This document shows, one piece after another, positions 41,401-45,219 of a DNA stretch of 45,219 bases. The position numbers and the translations under genes were made by a program. The stretch's first letter is position 1, and each line of letters opens with the position of its first letter. A model generated the notes under the pieces. The model searched no databases. It was not told the origin of the DNA and saw only the letters and a program-made list of their open reading frames with translations. This stretch comes from a bacterium. GTDB lineage: Bacteria; Electryoneota; AABM5-125-24; Hatepunaeales; Hatepunaeaceae. The stretch spans positions 1-45,219 of the forward strand of contig JABMRV010000113.1 of NCBI GenBank assembly GCA_013202285.1, in the 5' to 3' direction.

Positions 41401-44400
41401 ACCCAAGTGGAGTCGCATCTCATTTTCACAATAGCGGCAGTGGACCCCGACGGCGACAACATAACCTTCGAAACCGAGAACCTGCCTGAGGGTGTATTAC
41501 TGGGAGACCTTTTCGTAAACATGGGTGCTACGTGCGTCGAAATCGAATGGACGCCGACTTTCGAGCAGGTTGGTGTTCATGAAAACATTATCTTCTTCGC
41601 CTGGGATGACGGTGACCCTCCAAAGTTTGCTTCAGACACTATGACCATAACGGTGATAGGATATAATCGTCCGCCGGTTCTGGATGAGATCGGGCAATTA
41701 GGCTGGATCTACGGACATGAAAGTGTCGAGATTGAGTTCCAGTTAACGGCTGACGATCCCGATGGTGACAACCTTACCTTCGAAGTCGAGAACCTTCCGG
41801 AGGAAGCAACCATTGAGGGTGACATGTTTAGCTGGACGCCGGATCCCGGTCAGGCAGGCACTTACGATGGAGTGATTTTCCGAGTTTGGGATGACGGCGA
41901 TCCTTCGTTGTTCGATGAGCAGGTTGTAACCTTCCGAATCAGTGAATTCAACCGACCACCGGTGATGACGGATATAGAAGATCAGGTCATACGGGCGGGA
42001 GAGGAATTTGTCCTTGAGATTGAAGCTTCCGACCCGGATGGAGACGACATTTACTACCTTGTTTACCGGAAAGATATGCTTAATCCCCCACCGTGGCCAG
42101 AAGGGATAGAACTTGAAGGCAATATTTTCACTTGGACGCCTGCCTATGATCAGGTTGGGGATCACGAAGGTATTGTATTCTTAGTCTATGATAACGGTCC
42201 CGGCTTTTTGTCAGCCAGCGATACGATCACCATAACCGTTACCCCTTCCAATAATCCGCCGGTGTTTACTAACGTAGGGGATCTCGAAATTACTGAAGGA
42301 GATGAATTTATTCTCCAGCTTGAAGCGGAAGACCCCGATGGTGACGACCTGATCTACATAGGCTATCGCCCTGATCCCAACAATCCCATGTTTTTTGGAC
42401 TTCTTCCTGACGGTGCAATGATGACAGGCGATAATTTCAGCATATTTACCTGGACGCCAACCTTTGATCAAATCGGAGTCTGGGAAGACATAATATTCCA
42501 AGTCTGGGACAACGGTATGCCGTCGCTGTTCGATGGGGATACGATTACCATAACCGTCAAACCAATCAATAGCCCACCAGTGTTTACCGACATAGGGGAT
42601 CTCGAAATACCTACCGAAGCGGAATTTACTCTCCAGCTTGAAGCGGAAGACCCTGATGGTGACGATCTGATCTACATTGGCTATCGCCCTGGTCCCTTGG
42701 GTTCGGCACCGCTTCCTGACGGTGCGATGATGACAGGCGATGATTTCAGCATATTTACCTGGACGCCAACCTTTGATCAAATCGGAGTCTGGGAAGATAT
42801 AATATTTGAAGTCTGGGATGATGGTATGCCATCACTGTTCGATGGTGAAACAATCACCATTACAGTTTTCGAGGGTAATTATCCTCCGGTTCTCTCAGCG
42901 ATCGGAGATCGGGTGGTCGATCGAGGTGAGGAATTAACCATCCGGCTTGAAGCTGAAGATCCTGACGGTGATGAATTGAAATTTTCTGCTGAGAATATGC
43001 CGCCGGGAGCGACTCTTGTTGATGACCTGTTCAGTTGGACGCCTGGTTTCTATCAGCACGGCGAATGGGAGGATATTGTCTTCAGAGTGAGCGATGATGA
43101 TCCCGATTACCCCGCAGTTGACAGTGAGGCAATCATCATCACTGTCAATGTACCTGTTATAAGAACTTCACAGGATGCTCTTGAATTCGGCTGGGTATGG
43201 GTAAATCGATATGCAGGCGCAGGTTTGCTAATCAGAAACACCGGCAGCGATGACCTGACTATCTCGGATATTATTGCAGAAGGTGAGTATTTCTACTACG
43301 ATTTCCGCGGTGAGATTGTGATTGAACCGGGCTGGGATCGCTATATAACGGTTTCCTTCGTTCCTGAGGATGTCGGTGAATTCAACGGAACGCTGACAAT
43401 TGTATCCGATGATCCTGAAAATGAACAGATTGAAATAACACTAACGGGTTCCGCTGCATCGAGAATGGGGGAATCTGCTCGCGATGTTGTAGTACGCGGA
43501 GACTATGCCTATGTAGCCGATACCAGGAACGGGTTTGATGTAATAGATATTTCCGACCCGGAAGATCCGGTCAGGATTGCCACCTTAAATACATACAGAG
43601 GAGGCATGGGACTCATGCTGGCGGGTGAGTACGCCTATGTGGCATGCGGTTATGGCGGTCTTTACGTGATAGACATTTCCGACCCTGCGAATCCGGATTC
43701 TGTCGGTGGTCATAGAATTCCGGGAGTTGCACGCTCTGTCTTTGTAGTCGATGACTATGCATATGTTGCGGCTGACTCAGCCGGACTACTCATATTTGAT
43801 ATCTCCGACCCGCAGCATCCCGACTCCGTTGGAAGATTCAATACTCCCGATATGTCTCTCGGTGTAACTGTAGTCGGTAATTATGCTTATGTTGCCGATA
43901 TGGAGAGCGGTTTTCGTGTGATAGACGTATCTGATCCTCGCAACCCGCGCGAGACCGGCAGTTATAATACACCCGGTTTTGCCATGCATTCCGCTATTGA
44001 TGGAGATTTCGCCTATGTGTCGGATATGAACGGTTTTGTGGTGATGAACATCTCCGATCCGCAGGATCCCAGGGAGATCGGGTTTATCAGCCTGCTCGGA
44101 GCTGAGAGCCATACTGTTCTGGTTGGTGAGTATGCGTATATCGCATGTAATCAAAGTGGTTTGCGTGTTGTGGATATTTCTAATCCAATGTTTCTCAGTG
44201 AGATCAAAGTTTATGAAACCCCCGGCAGAGCATATCGTACATATATCGAGGGAAATTATGCCTATGTAGCCGACGGTGAAAGTGGCTTGCGGATTATCGA
44301 CATCTCCCCGACGATAGATGTTTCACCTGTGGAGTTGAATTTCGGTGAGGTTCTCGGTGGTGAAACAGCAGAGGATGTTGTCAACATCGGAAATAGTGGT

Positions 44401-45219
44401 GGATTGGTTTTGACGATCTCCGACGTGCGCTTTACCGGTGAAGGTTTCTGGGCTGATTTTGATGAGAGAATCGATGTTGATATTGATGACGATGAAATAC
44501 TCGGAGTGCATTTCGAACCGTTGTATTCCGGTGGTTATGATATCGAAATGATCATCACAACGAATGATCCGGACAGGGAAGAGGTGATCGTTCGATTAAC
44601 GGGATCCTGTGCAAATGGACAACCGGTGCTCGAGGAGATCGGTGATCTTTATATTCCACCGGAGGAAGGGTTTACGCTTCAACTTGTAGCGCATGATCCG
44701 GATGGCGACAACCTTACATTCGAGGCTGAACGGCTGCCGGACGGTTCGACTCTGGAGGGAGACGTGTTCACGTGGACGCCGCGAGAGGATCAGACAGGCA
44801 CACACTGGGGAATAGTATTCCGCGTCTGGGACGATGGAGATCCGCGTCTATCTGCCGAGGAGACGATTGATATTACGGTAGGTTCGGATAACCGCCCGCC
44901 GGTGCTGACGGACATCGGCGACCTTGAGCTTAATGAGAGCGAGGAATTCATCCTGCAGTTGGAAGCTGTCGATCCGGACGGTGATAATCTAACATTTGAG
45001 GCTGAGAACCTGCCTGAGGGATCGACCCTCGAAGGTGATATTTTCAGTTGGACGCCCGGTGATGATCAGTCCGGCATATATCCCGACGTAATTTTCCGTG
45101 TCTGGGACGACGGTGATCCCCGGTTGTCGGATGCGGATACCATCAGTATAACGGTGTACGATGTAAATCGCCCGCCGGTATTGACTGACATCGGCAACCT
45201 TGAGCTAAATGAGAGCGAG
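26500..45219 (+). CDS. Giant modular secreted surface protein, 3' end outside the window
   Basis: One open frame of 6240 codons without a stop to the window edge; the ORF track omits it because it is unterminated. Sampled frame positions at 28201, 30001, 33001, 36001, 38101, 42001 and 45001 all read the same protein. GGGAGG lies 5-6 nt before the ATG. A signal peptide (MRSTTFSGIAVLLLLFIMSISSDA) leads into: two beta-helices with choice-of-anchor-Q ends (~25-564), an FYG-type/Ig region, four ~475-aa propeller-Ig repeats (~1110-2898), anchor-D Ig and cadherin-like domains, a possible Zn-hydrolase domain (~3416-3851), a third beta-helix, about 14 He_PIG-type Ig repeats, a seven-blade LVIVD propeller and further Ig repeats. 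The composition is strongly Asp/Glu-rich. Role: surface adhesin or matrix protein by architecture; any T9SS sorting domain would lie beyond the window. Confidence 0.93.
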   Translation, partial: MRSTTFSGIAVLLLLFIMSISSDARIRNVPNEYETIQAGIDAAWEGDTVLVQPDTYLENLDFIGKNIVVGSLYLTTGEESFIRATIIDGDNSGRVVIFRTGESSEAVLCGFTLRNGTAPWGGGIYVNASNGACTPTLDHLIITQNNASRYGGGIYSTQGASPILVNVTVYGNSATDGYGGLGTFAIASTAIITNSIFWDNEPFDIAGSLTITYSDIEGGYGGEGNIDQDPLFVDQDNSDFRLTENSPCIDTGDPDSPNDPDASRSDMGALFYNQGNVRVFVVPDEYGTIQEAIDAADVGDTVLVNSGTYTENIDFIGKDIVVASLYIYTSDEDYIHETIIDGDQAGSVVTFNNGETEDAVLMGFTLQNGQSDDQGGGIFCESASPTLVALEIENNRARMGGGIHLYDSNARLEYIAIIQNSAVDNGGGIFCEESSPAISNCTIAGNSAGDLGGGFYFAHSYPVLTNCILWSNDPEEIEEDGFDDDYITVTYSDVRNGWNGEGNIDADPLFADPDNGDIHLTWANWRDEDETRSPCIDAGDPGRVEDPDETPADMGAYYWHQEPYRAIIQINPMSIDAQISTGETEIHTVNIANQGDTLLIFQTGIDITLEPELLPRRDRRGGPDEIEYEWRDDDEEDGPDYNWIDVSNEQDVVEIGMGNDTWHGPFDLGFDFEFYGITYSSIKMCSNGWASFTRSGINHSYNGWDELPCESAPEDFLAVAMSDWNPASGGEYFFWTNDEIAVLTWENVPHYTGMGSWTFQIVLTVGGMIKYQYAETGSPDGAQLVGVQNNDKTLGFEILRDEEDYLIPGRVIGISRVWDEWIRIVPAEGDIDIASNSDLDVIINAEALVEGNYGADIHFLSNDSENPEVVVSVSLEVVGIPVIDVVWDNEIGYPDSVDWNSAYDPLLAGYGYDITISVLNDGSAELSVDSVRIDNDVFQVADDVFTVSPGNPYELEVTLRSDEEGRQDATLTIYSNDPDRPNYDLFLTGTTIILAPDIDITWDEAAGYPDVVDWNLVFSELYSTAPYDIPVVIRNIGNRALEITDITSDNIAFSADADYLLLEPDETREVVLTFQADESGEYNAEITVHNNTQTNPEYPISVHASALNPPVIDLDPESVTDSLYVGLFVSHTITVTNEGEAELRFSIDHEIVNEPGQDEVERSLRRINQHVPERDDAGDELYQVDHPFGASQYLNLAHDPENNWMWVQQYLSSHRMIAWDLEGFDPDAGDPPEIRADWDNPGNNTMDIAYHNGVIYVVELWGQFLGRYDVDGNDLNQLNIDLDGTSANGVAVDHDNELLLVGSQTNGGLYVFDLDGNHIATTGDIRQMIDGNPFHSIEWVSDHRDGQLWVNSQGLAWQVAVDTDNWEFIGNDAVQTFNTHSATQYDGIAHDGYNLWIAAFNQSNIKVYDDGIYESWIYYTPNSGTLADLEDLEVILTLDARGKAEGSYEANLVFSSNDPLSPETLLNVRLFITETPSLTVEWDIDFGFPDEVNWNDAYPDLYNDTPYDIELTLINNSGDAINVDAIDFAGAGGQFYSADRDQFSIATGEQTTITVTLEAGESGNHPSTMTIHSDAPGIGEYPVELTGQTLSAPAISIDPENLHDDLITGEVAYHNLNIANGGESQLRFTITSVSISEPERDNLERVLRPAGGKSAPYRDDLGEIVDQVAFNRIGSGAYKNGIAWDWDNRWMWLSSYNPQGIGAVDPSDNYQEVRWVDTNERPMGTGWHNGLLYVEFWPNNYLTLFDSDLNEKRTIDLVSRATAMDCADDFIIYITDTNWNIEIMDYTGNSIATIQANDYRGLINNGTPRSLCWVDEHSEGQLWLNTTRHIWQLDIDTDNWEVNGLISDFVWDNGSEDWDGIGHDGSNLWLGARAQSDYFIVDDGVTELFWLSTDITEGEIAGESNLDVTVILSARWLIGGDYVGQLVIDSNDPINSEVIFPVTMTVEDAPDIEVTWDEDYGYPIEIDWNLVEPGGIYTNQTYSFTVRAYSSGVTTLEVDETSVDDEAFSADADAFTLEPEEYLDIELTFDPGRDGEYNAVLTFLSNSEVHPELRIDMHATVENAPEIRVSPVEITETLRIEETAQHNITVENLGDALLRFDTEIEILSEPERDYNHRALRRIDGSTGLRRDDLGEVLATVNWSNAGANDYKGGVAWDWDNQWMWLTTYTNNMIGAVSFSDDYEEVVEEISWNSTQPMGAAVMNGVLYNIHWTQQTLDRWDFDGNSLDPLAIGGIQTPTALASSPDQNILFVMEGLNNFVIHVLEVDGDNVNEIGVIDWRQGALSGQGSRSINWVDKHPDGQLWINTSGHIWQLLVNAEDWEVVEIAQDFDFDNGGDQWCGIGHDGHNLWLGARTRADYAIVDDNITELYWLMLEPRDGEVPSGENNSMDLTLTLNATGLIEGRYEADIHFLSNDPFNQVVDVNVVLNVVPAPDIEISWGFVDPEESDLVDWNRFHAEMFAGVEYRVPVSVRNVGGATLDVSEIISDVGEFSADPNQLSLNPDEEVEIEFVLFDQQAGEFNGVMSFISNDPDEGEFTLRLHALTTPPPQIELDTYEILTELEIGDEEYHPVNIANTGLVELRWWSSIEVMNEPDRDRFDRSLRRIDTGAHGRRDATGDVVTTFSWGRSGSGIHKAGITWDSDNEWMWLTSFNRDYLGAVDPADDFNEVIAWQPDGQHPMGAAWIEGNIYIVNWAQNWLGIWDSDGNNLGSFDSPVHPLSVSATGEYLLIMTDTGNRDISVLTLEGEIIGTIDDYQQFINGESASFEWVDLHPGGELWVNTPGHIYQIDVDENWQATGLMQDFEWAGNQVWDGIGHDGDNLWLGGWNQAEYIIVEDGIEELHWLTILPSRGIVDAESNMDFVLTLSAVDLVIGIYEADLHILSNDPDDSDLIVYVYMEVNETEVSVEPDHLDFEDVILWQSSIMDITVRNLGNTPVTVTDVSVIGEYFSTDFAGEFTIQPDNVELIAVEFAPEEEDDFIGRVTISTDVQDQAEFIVDLSGSGIYENHAPVVDEPIDDVVVDEDFNPFIVVDLDDVFSDPDLDELTYTAVSDNVNLTTSIIDLSLLQIDSAPDWNGQAEVTVTAEDGSEERDAGPVRRLRAVVRRHPPRRDLTAQTAFTVTVRPINDSPEWVQVPESVEADENEAIQFIVVGRDVDSDITISYQSADLPNDVGYNFDGDDTGTFTWQTDNNDAGSYTATFTLSDGEDNVVADVLIDVNDVNRPPVLTGIGNLELMEWIEFTLQLDANDPDGDNLTFEAENLPAGATLVDDLFSWTPDNDQVGVYNNIIFRVWDDGDPRMSDEDTITITVNQVGTPIISITPAELYFSLLRVDESKDLTLKIFNFGNAELTVSEITIQGDYFSSDFGGEFVIQAGDSSEVVVTFAPQEVGVLEATMTIISDDPSIGNLTVSLTGIGRQSELRVNETGSLLEFFAGNEENCAYDNWISHVSEAYYSEDDYDDNMEPAPPELDMENNDFGSYQIVDDLLDADQILSDWSFIFRSLINDNPGAAETRLANSWFSNHYDLVELDDDGKAYYILREGLNNDFDGNFSDEAGDDVYGSFDLGWGLYIFNPSAANPSVVIEMVHPCYDFTAPHIAVDAFINIDAGLFFAAGASRMKVFDGDEYDVNNSLSDPSRIARSPLHEAHKAAVDLIDDEFVIQVHSYDVDKHPNSKPIELSAGHDNSNGYPYDDYDEKPNQPLMDVDYYYDILSITPLYPVPQDFYGQHQAVRVEDFFAANYQYYDLADYYYNGGNIRIYDHVDLPGSAINVQSIYSHDRNRYDPANGLENWLHIEMDEFPDVIKDQNLGGTVHGSLLEFYDVNVNSPAVPTHVNFAPVVQFYRPLFEAVRTYYDHPRLHHVPGDYDTIQEAINASFGGDTVLVHPGTYVENIDFIGKNIIVGSLYLTTGEVEYIDSTVIDGDANGGSVTRFINGETESAILTGFTIRNADTDYGGGVYIRGSSPTLDHLVITENRTSARGAGIYATSGSNPVIAHVTAYGNIAQQGNGGINVFNNSGADIVNSIFWGNEPVGLSADLSVTYCDVEGGYAGTGNIDNNPLFVDADNDNLHLGGGSPCIDTGDPDSPTDPDNSRADMGAFYFLDEELPDISLSSDTLDFGVVEIGQNRVLILTISNIGGADLRISDISVDNNRFNTDFENTEVIEPDGSYQLSVTFHPETSGDYTATLTITSNDPDESVLDVGLIGTGANRAPVLTVIGDLELTEGEEFTLQLDAIDPDGDNLTFEAENLPLGAELNGDMFSWTPGDNQAGTYNGVIFRVWDDGDPRMFDEETITITVNETNQQPVLTHIGSLSLDESEEFTLQLEASDPDGDNLTFEAENLPEGATLENDLFIWTPRDDQIGIYMGVVFRVWDDGDPRMSDEETIIITVGDVNHPPDFPEIGVWSMNETEYFSRTLRATDPDGDNLTFEAENLPEGSALEDDLFTWQSTFDQSGTYEDVIFRVWDDGDPRLSAEQSVTIIVFNVNRPPVMEPLGNYEVDECVELVIQFEWSDPDGDNVSFVADTLPEGAVIEGDVFRWTPDSDQIGTHDIAFLALDDGDLPMWSFPPRPCTITVNLANNPPVLMEIGESGWIYGQEGYEIEFQLFAFDSDGDNLTFEAENLPEGATLEGDMFNWTPGLVQAGIHEGVIFRVWDDGTPSKSDEQVVSIWVLEFNRPPVMTDIEDQVLTGGLEFVLEIEASDPDGDDLFYEAYQGDFAPLPPGANMAGSVFTWTPSNDQAGDHEGIVFRVWDNGPGYLSDADTITITVLEGNRPPVLSEVGEAGWIWGREGVEIEFQLIADDPDGNNLTFEAENLPEGATLEDDLFNWTPGLDQADTYEGVIFRVWDDGDPSMFDEQVVSFYIGEFNRPPVMTDIEDQVISAGEELVIEIEAFDPDGDDLFYHVYAQPLQELPVGMEMEGNIFTWTPDYDQVGDHGGINFGVWDNGPGYLHVNKTITITVLDANQPPIMSVANVITQVESHLIFTIAAVDPDGDNITFETENLPEGVLLGDLFVNMGATCVEIEWTPTFEQVGVHENIIFFAWDDGDPPKFASDTMTITVIGYNRPPVLDEIGQLGWIYGHESVEIEFQLTADDPDGDNLTFEVENLPEEATIEGDMFSWTPDPGQAGTYDGVIFRVWDDGDPSLFDEQVVTFRISEFNRPPVMTDIEDQVIRAGEEFVLEIEASDPDGDDIYYLVYRKDMLNPPPWPEGIELEGNIFTWTPAYDQVGDHEGIVFLVYDNGPGFLSASDTITITVTPSNNPPVFTNVGDLEITEGDEFILQLEAEDPDGDDLIYIGYRPDPNNPMFFGLLPDGAMMTGDNFSIFTWTPTFDQIGVWEDIIFQVWDNGMPSLFDGDTITITVKPINSPPVFTDIGDLEIPTEAEFTLQLEAEDPDGDDLIYIGYRPGPLGSAPLPDGAMMTGDDFSIFTWTPTFDQIGVWEDIIFEVWDDGMPSLFDGETITITVFEGNYPPVLSAIGDRVVDRGEELTIRLEAEDPDGDELKFSAENMPPGATLVDDLFSWTPGFYQHGEWEDIVFRVSDDDPDYPAVDSEAIIITVNVPVIRTSQDALEFGWVWVNRYAGAGLLIRNTGSDDLTISDIIAEGEYFYYDFRGEIVIEPGWDRYITVSFVPEDVGEFNGTLTIVSDDPENEQIEITLTGSAASRMGESARDVVVRGDYAYVADTRNGFDVIDISDPEDPVRIATLNTYRGGMGLMLAGEYAYVACGYGGLYVIDISDPANPDSVGGHRIPGVARSVFVVDDYAYVAADSAGLLIFDISDPQHPDSVGRFNTPDMSLGVTVVGNYAYVADMESGFRVIDVSDPRNPRETGSYNTPGFAMHSAIDGDFAYVSDMNGFVVMNISDPQDPREIGFISLLGAESHTVLVGEYAYIACNQSGLRVVDISNPMFLSEIKVYETPGRAYRTYIEGNYAYVADGESGLRIIDISPTIDVSPVELNFGEVLGGETAEDVVNIGNSGGLVLTISDVRFTGEGFWADFDERIDVDIDDDEILGVHFEPLYSGGYDIEMIITTNDPDREEVIVRLTGSCANGQPVLEEIGDLYIPPEEGFTLQLVAHDPDGDNLTFEAERLPDGSTLEGDVFTWTPREDQTGTHWGIVFRVWDDGDPRLSAEETIDITVGSDNRPPVLTDIGDLELNESEEFILQLEAVDPDGDNLTFEAENLPEGSTLEGDIFSWTPGDDQSGIYPDVIFRVWDDGDPRLSDADTISITVYDVNRPPVLTDIGNLELNESE
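26572..28190 (+). other. Two tandem parallel beta-helix domains of the giant protein
   Basis: Both domains open with VP(N/D)EY.TIQ..ID and GDTVLV, continue with ENLDFIGK or ENIDFIGK, contain GGGI turns, and close with the choice-of-anchor-Q motif SPCIDTGDPDSP or SPCIDAGDPG. A third copy lies at 38053-38790. Such helices are typical of pectate-lyase-fold surface proteins; no catalytic residues of lyases were identified. Confidence 0.8.
29827..35190 (+). repeat. Four ~1.4-kb tandem coding repeats
   Basis: Repeats start near 29827, 31276, 32692 and 34138, spaced 1449, 1416 and 1446 bp. Each has an Ig-like opening (P.I.(L/I/V)....), an Arg-rich linker (EPERD...R.LRRID), a propeller-like part (GIAWDWDNRWMWL, PMG, IGHDG.NLWLG), and one or two Ig domains; in the first three units the last of these carries a W(D/G)...YP..(V/I)DWN-type motif. 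A related but altered unit precedes them at about 28200-29820. Confidence 0.85.
36745..38050 (+). other. Possible Zn-hydrolase (N-formylglutamate-amidohydrolase-like) domain in the giant protein
   Basis: About 435 residues unlike the surrounding repeats. Motifs in order: VIEMVHPCYDF (His3583, Asp3587), AAGASRM (Arg3613), SPLHEAHKAA (His3640, His3643) and FVIQVHSYD (His3659). This order recalls the N-formylglutamate amidohydrolase/Zn-peptidase-like fold, where an early H...D/E and a late HS motif bind metal. The assignment is inference from motif order only. The region is His- and Tyr-rich and non-repetitive, consistent with a folded enzymatic domain. Confidence 0.45.
38053..38790 (+). other. 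Third beta-helix domain of the giant protein
   Basis: HHVPGDYDTIQEAINASFGG, ENIDFIGKNIIVGSLYLTTG and the closing SPCIDTGDPDSP match the first domain of the same protein closely, despite lying 11 kb away. The DNA also matches well in the IDFIGK segment, suggesting a dispersed internal duplication. Confidence 0.8.
39106..43150 (+). repeat. Array of ~14 He_PIG-type Ig repeats
   Basis: Units of ~270-320 bp carry NRPPVL, LQLEA.DPDGDNLTFEAENLPEGATLE, FSWTP..DQ.G and IFRVWDDGDP, ending TITITV. Unit starts are near 39106, 39376, 39655, 39930, 40204, 40492, 40783, 41071, 41362, 41659, 41947, 42247, 42565 and 42874. Single units also occur at 36150, and the array resumes at 44613 to the window edge. 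The Asp-rich loops could bind calcium. Confidence 0.85.
43465..44304 (+). repeat. Seven LVIVD repeats forming a probable beta-propeller
   Basis: Seven units of ~40 aa carry (G/D)(D/E/N)YAYVAD...G(L/F).V(I/V)DISDP. LVIVD repeats are known beta-propeller blades in bacterial surface proteins, and seven copies would close one ring. They are bracketed by choice-of-anchor-D Ig domains at 43150-43455 and 44305-44612. Confidence 0.8.

Noticed and set aside
26700-44805. Many minus-strand ORFs of 60-200 aa opposite the giant gene (e.g. 39808-40413, 42211-42780)
   Set aside because: They are the antisense of repeated Asp/Gly/Glu codons, recur at the same phase of each repeat, and lack ribosome sites; shadows of the + strand frame.

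Overview
The window is about 45 kb of moderate-GC bacterial DNA. It combines ordinary housekeeping genes with very large, modular, secreted surface proteins. Three things point to the FCB superphylum and its Type IX secretion system (T9SS): a full-length SprA/Sov-type outer-membrane translocon (16501-23490), a secreted protein ending in a T9SS type A sorting domain with a PNPFN motif (4430-7948), and abundant 'choice-of-anchor', beta-helix and Ig-like modules. The neighbours and style do not look like classical Bacteroidota. A candidate phylum such as those around KSB1, Marinimicrobia, Zixibacteria or Cloacimonadota fits better, but I cannot assign one from sequence alone.

Layout. 1-270: intergenic DNA with five small hairpin repeats. 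271-2300 (+): ispG and ispH, the last two steps of the MEP isoprenoid pathway, overlapping by 4 nt; ispH appears to start at CTG, so the ORF track truncates it. 2309-4072 (-): ptsI (Enzyme I). 4073-4429: non-coding, with a 214-bp inverted pair of hairpin repeats. 4430-7948 (-): a LamG-containing T9SS cargo protein. 8013-8793 (-): three small two-helix membrane proteins separated by copies of the same ~47-bp spacer. 8908-16014 (-): a ~2368-aa secreted protein, beta-helix plus about 17 fibronectin-III-like modules. 16027-16500: intergenic, with an imperfect inverted repeat. 16501-23490 (+): sprA. 23767-24804 (+): a FabH-type ketoacyl-ACP synthase III. 25015-26358 (+): a MATE transporter.

26500-45219 (+): one uninterrupted reading frame of 6240 codons that runs off the right edge. 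It is absent from the supplied ORF track because it has no stop in the window. It begins with a signal peptide and is a mosaic of three beta-helices, four ~1.4-kb propeller/Ig repeats, choice-of-anchor-D Ig domains, a possible Zn-hydrolase (N-formylglutamate-amidohydrolase-like) domain, long arrays of He_PIG-type Ig repeats and a seven-blade LVIVD propeller. It fills over 40% of the window.

How the genes may work together: the translocon SprA lies between two giant surface proteins and near a cargo with a T9SS sorting signal, so the centre and right of the window read as a surface/secretion region. The FabH and MATE genes between sprA and the giant gene may be incidental. A second theme is palindromic repeats. 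Short GC-rich hairpins occupy most intergenic gaps and appear to have entered coding sequence in frame at the ispH 3' end and in the N-terminal linker of sprA. No tRNA, rRNA, CRISPR array, transposase or integrase was seen.
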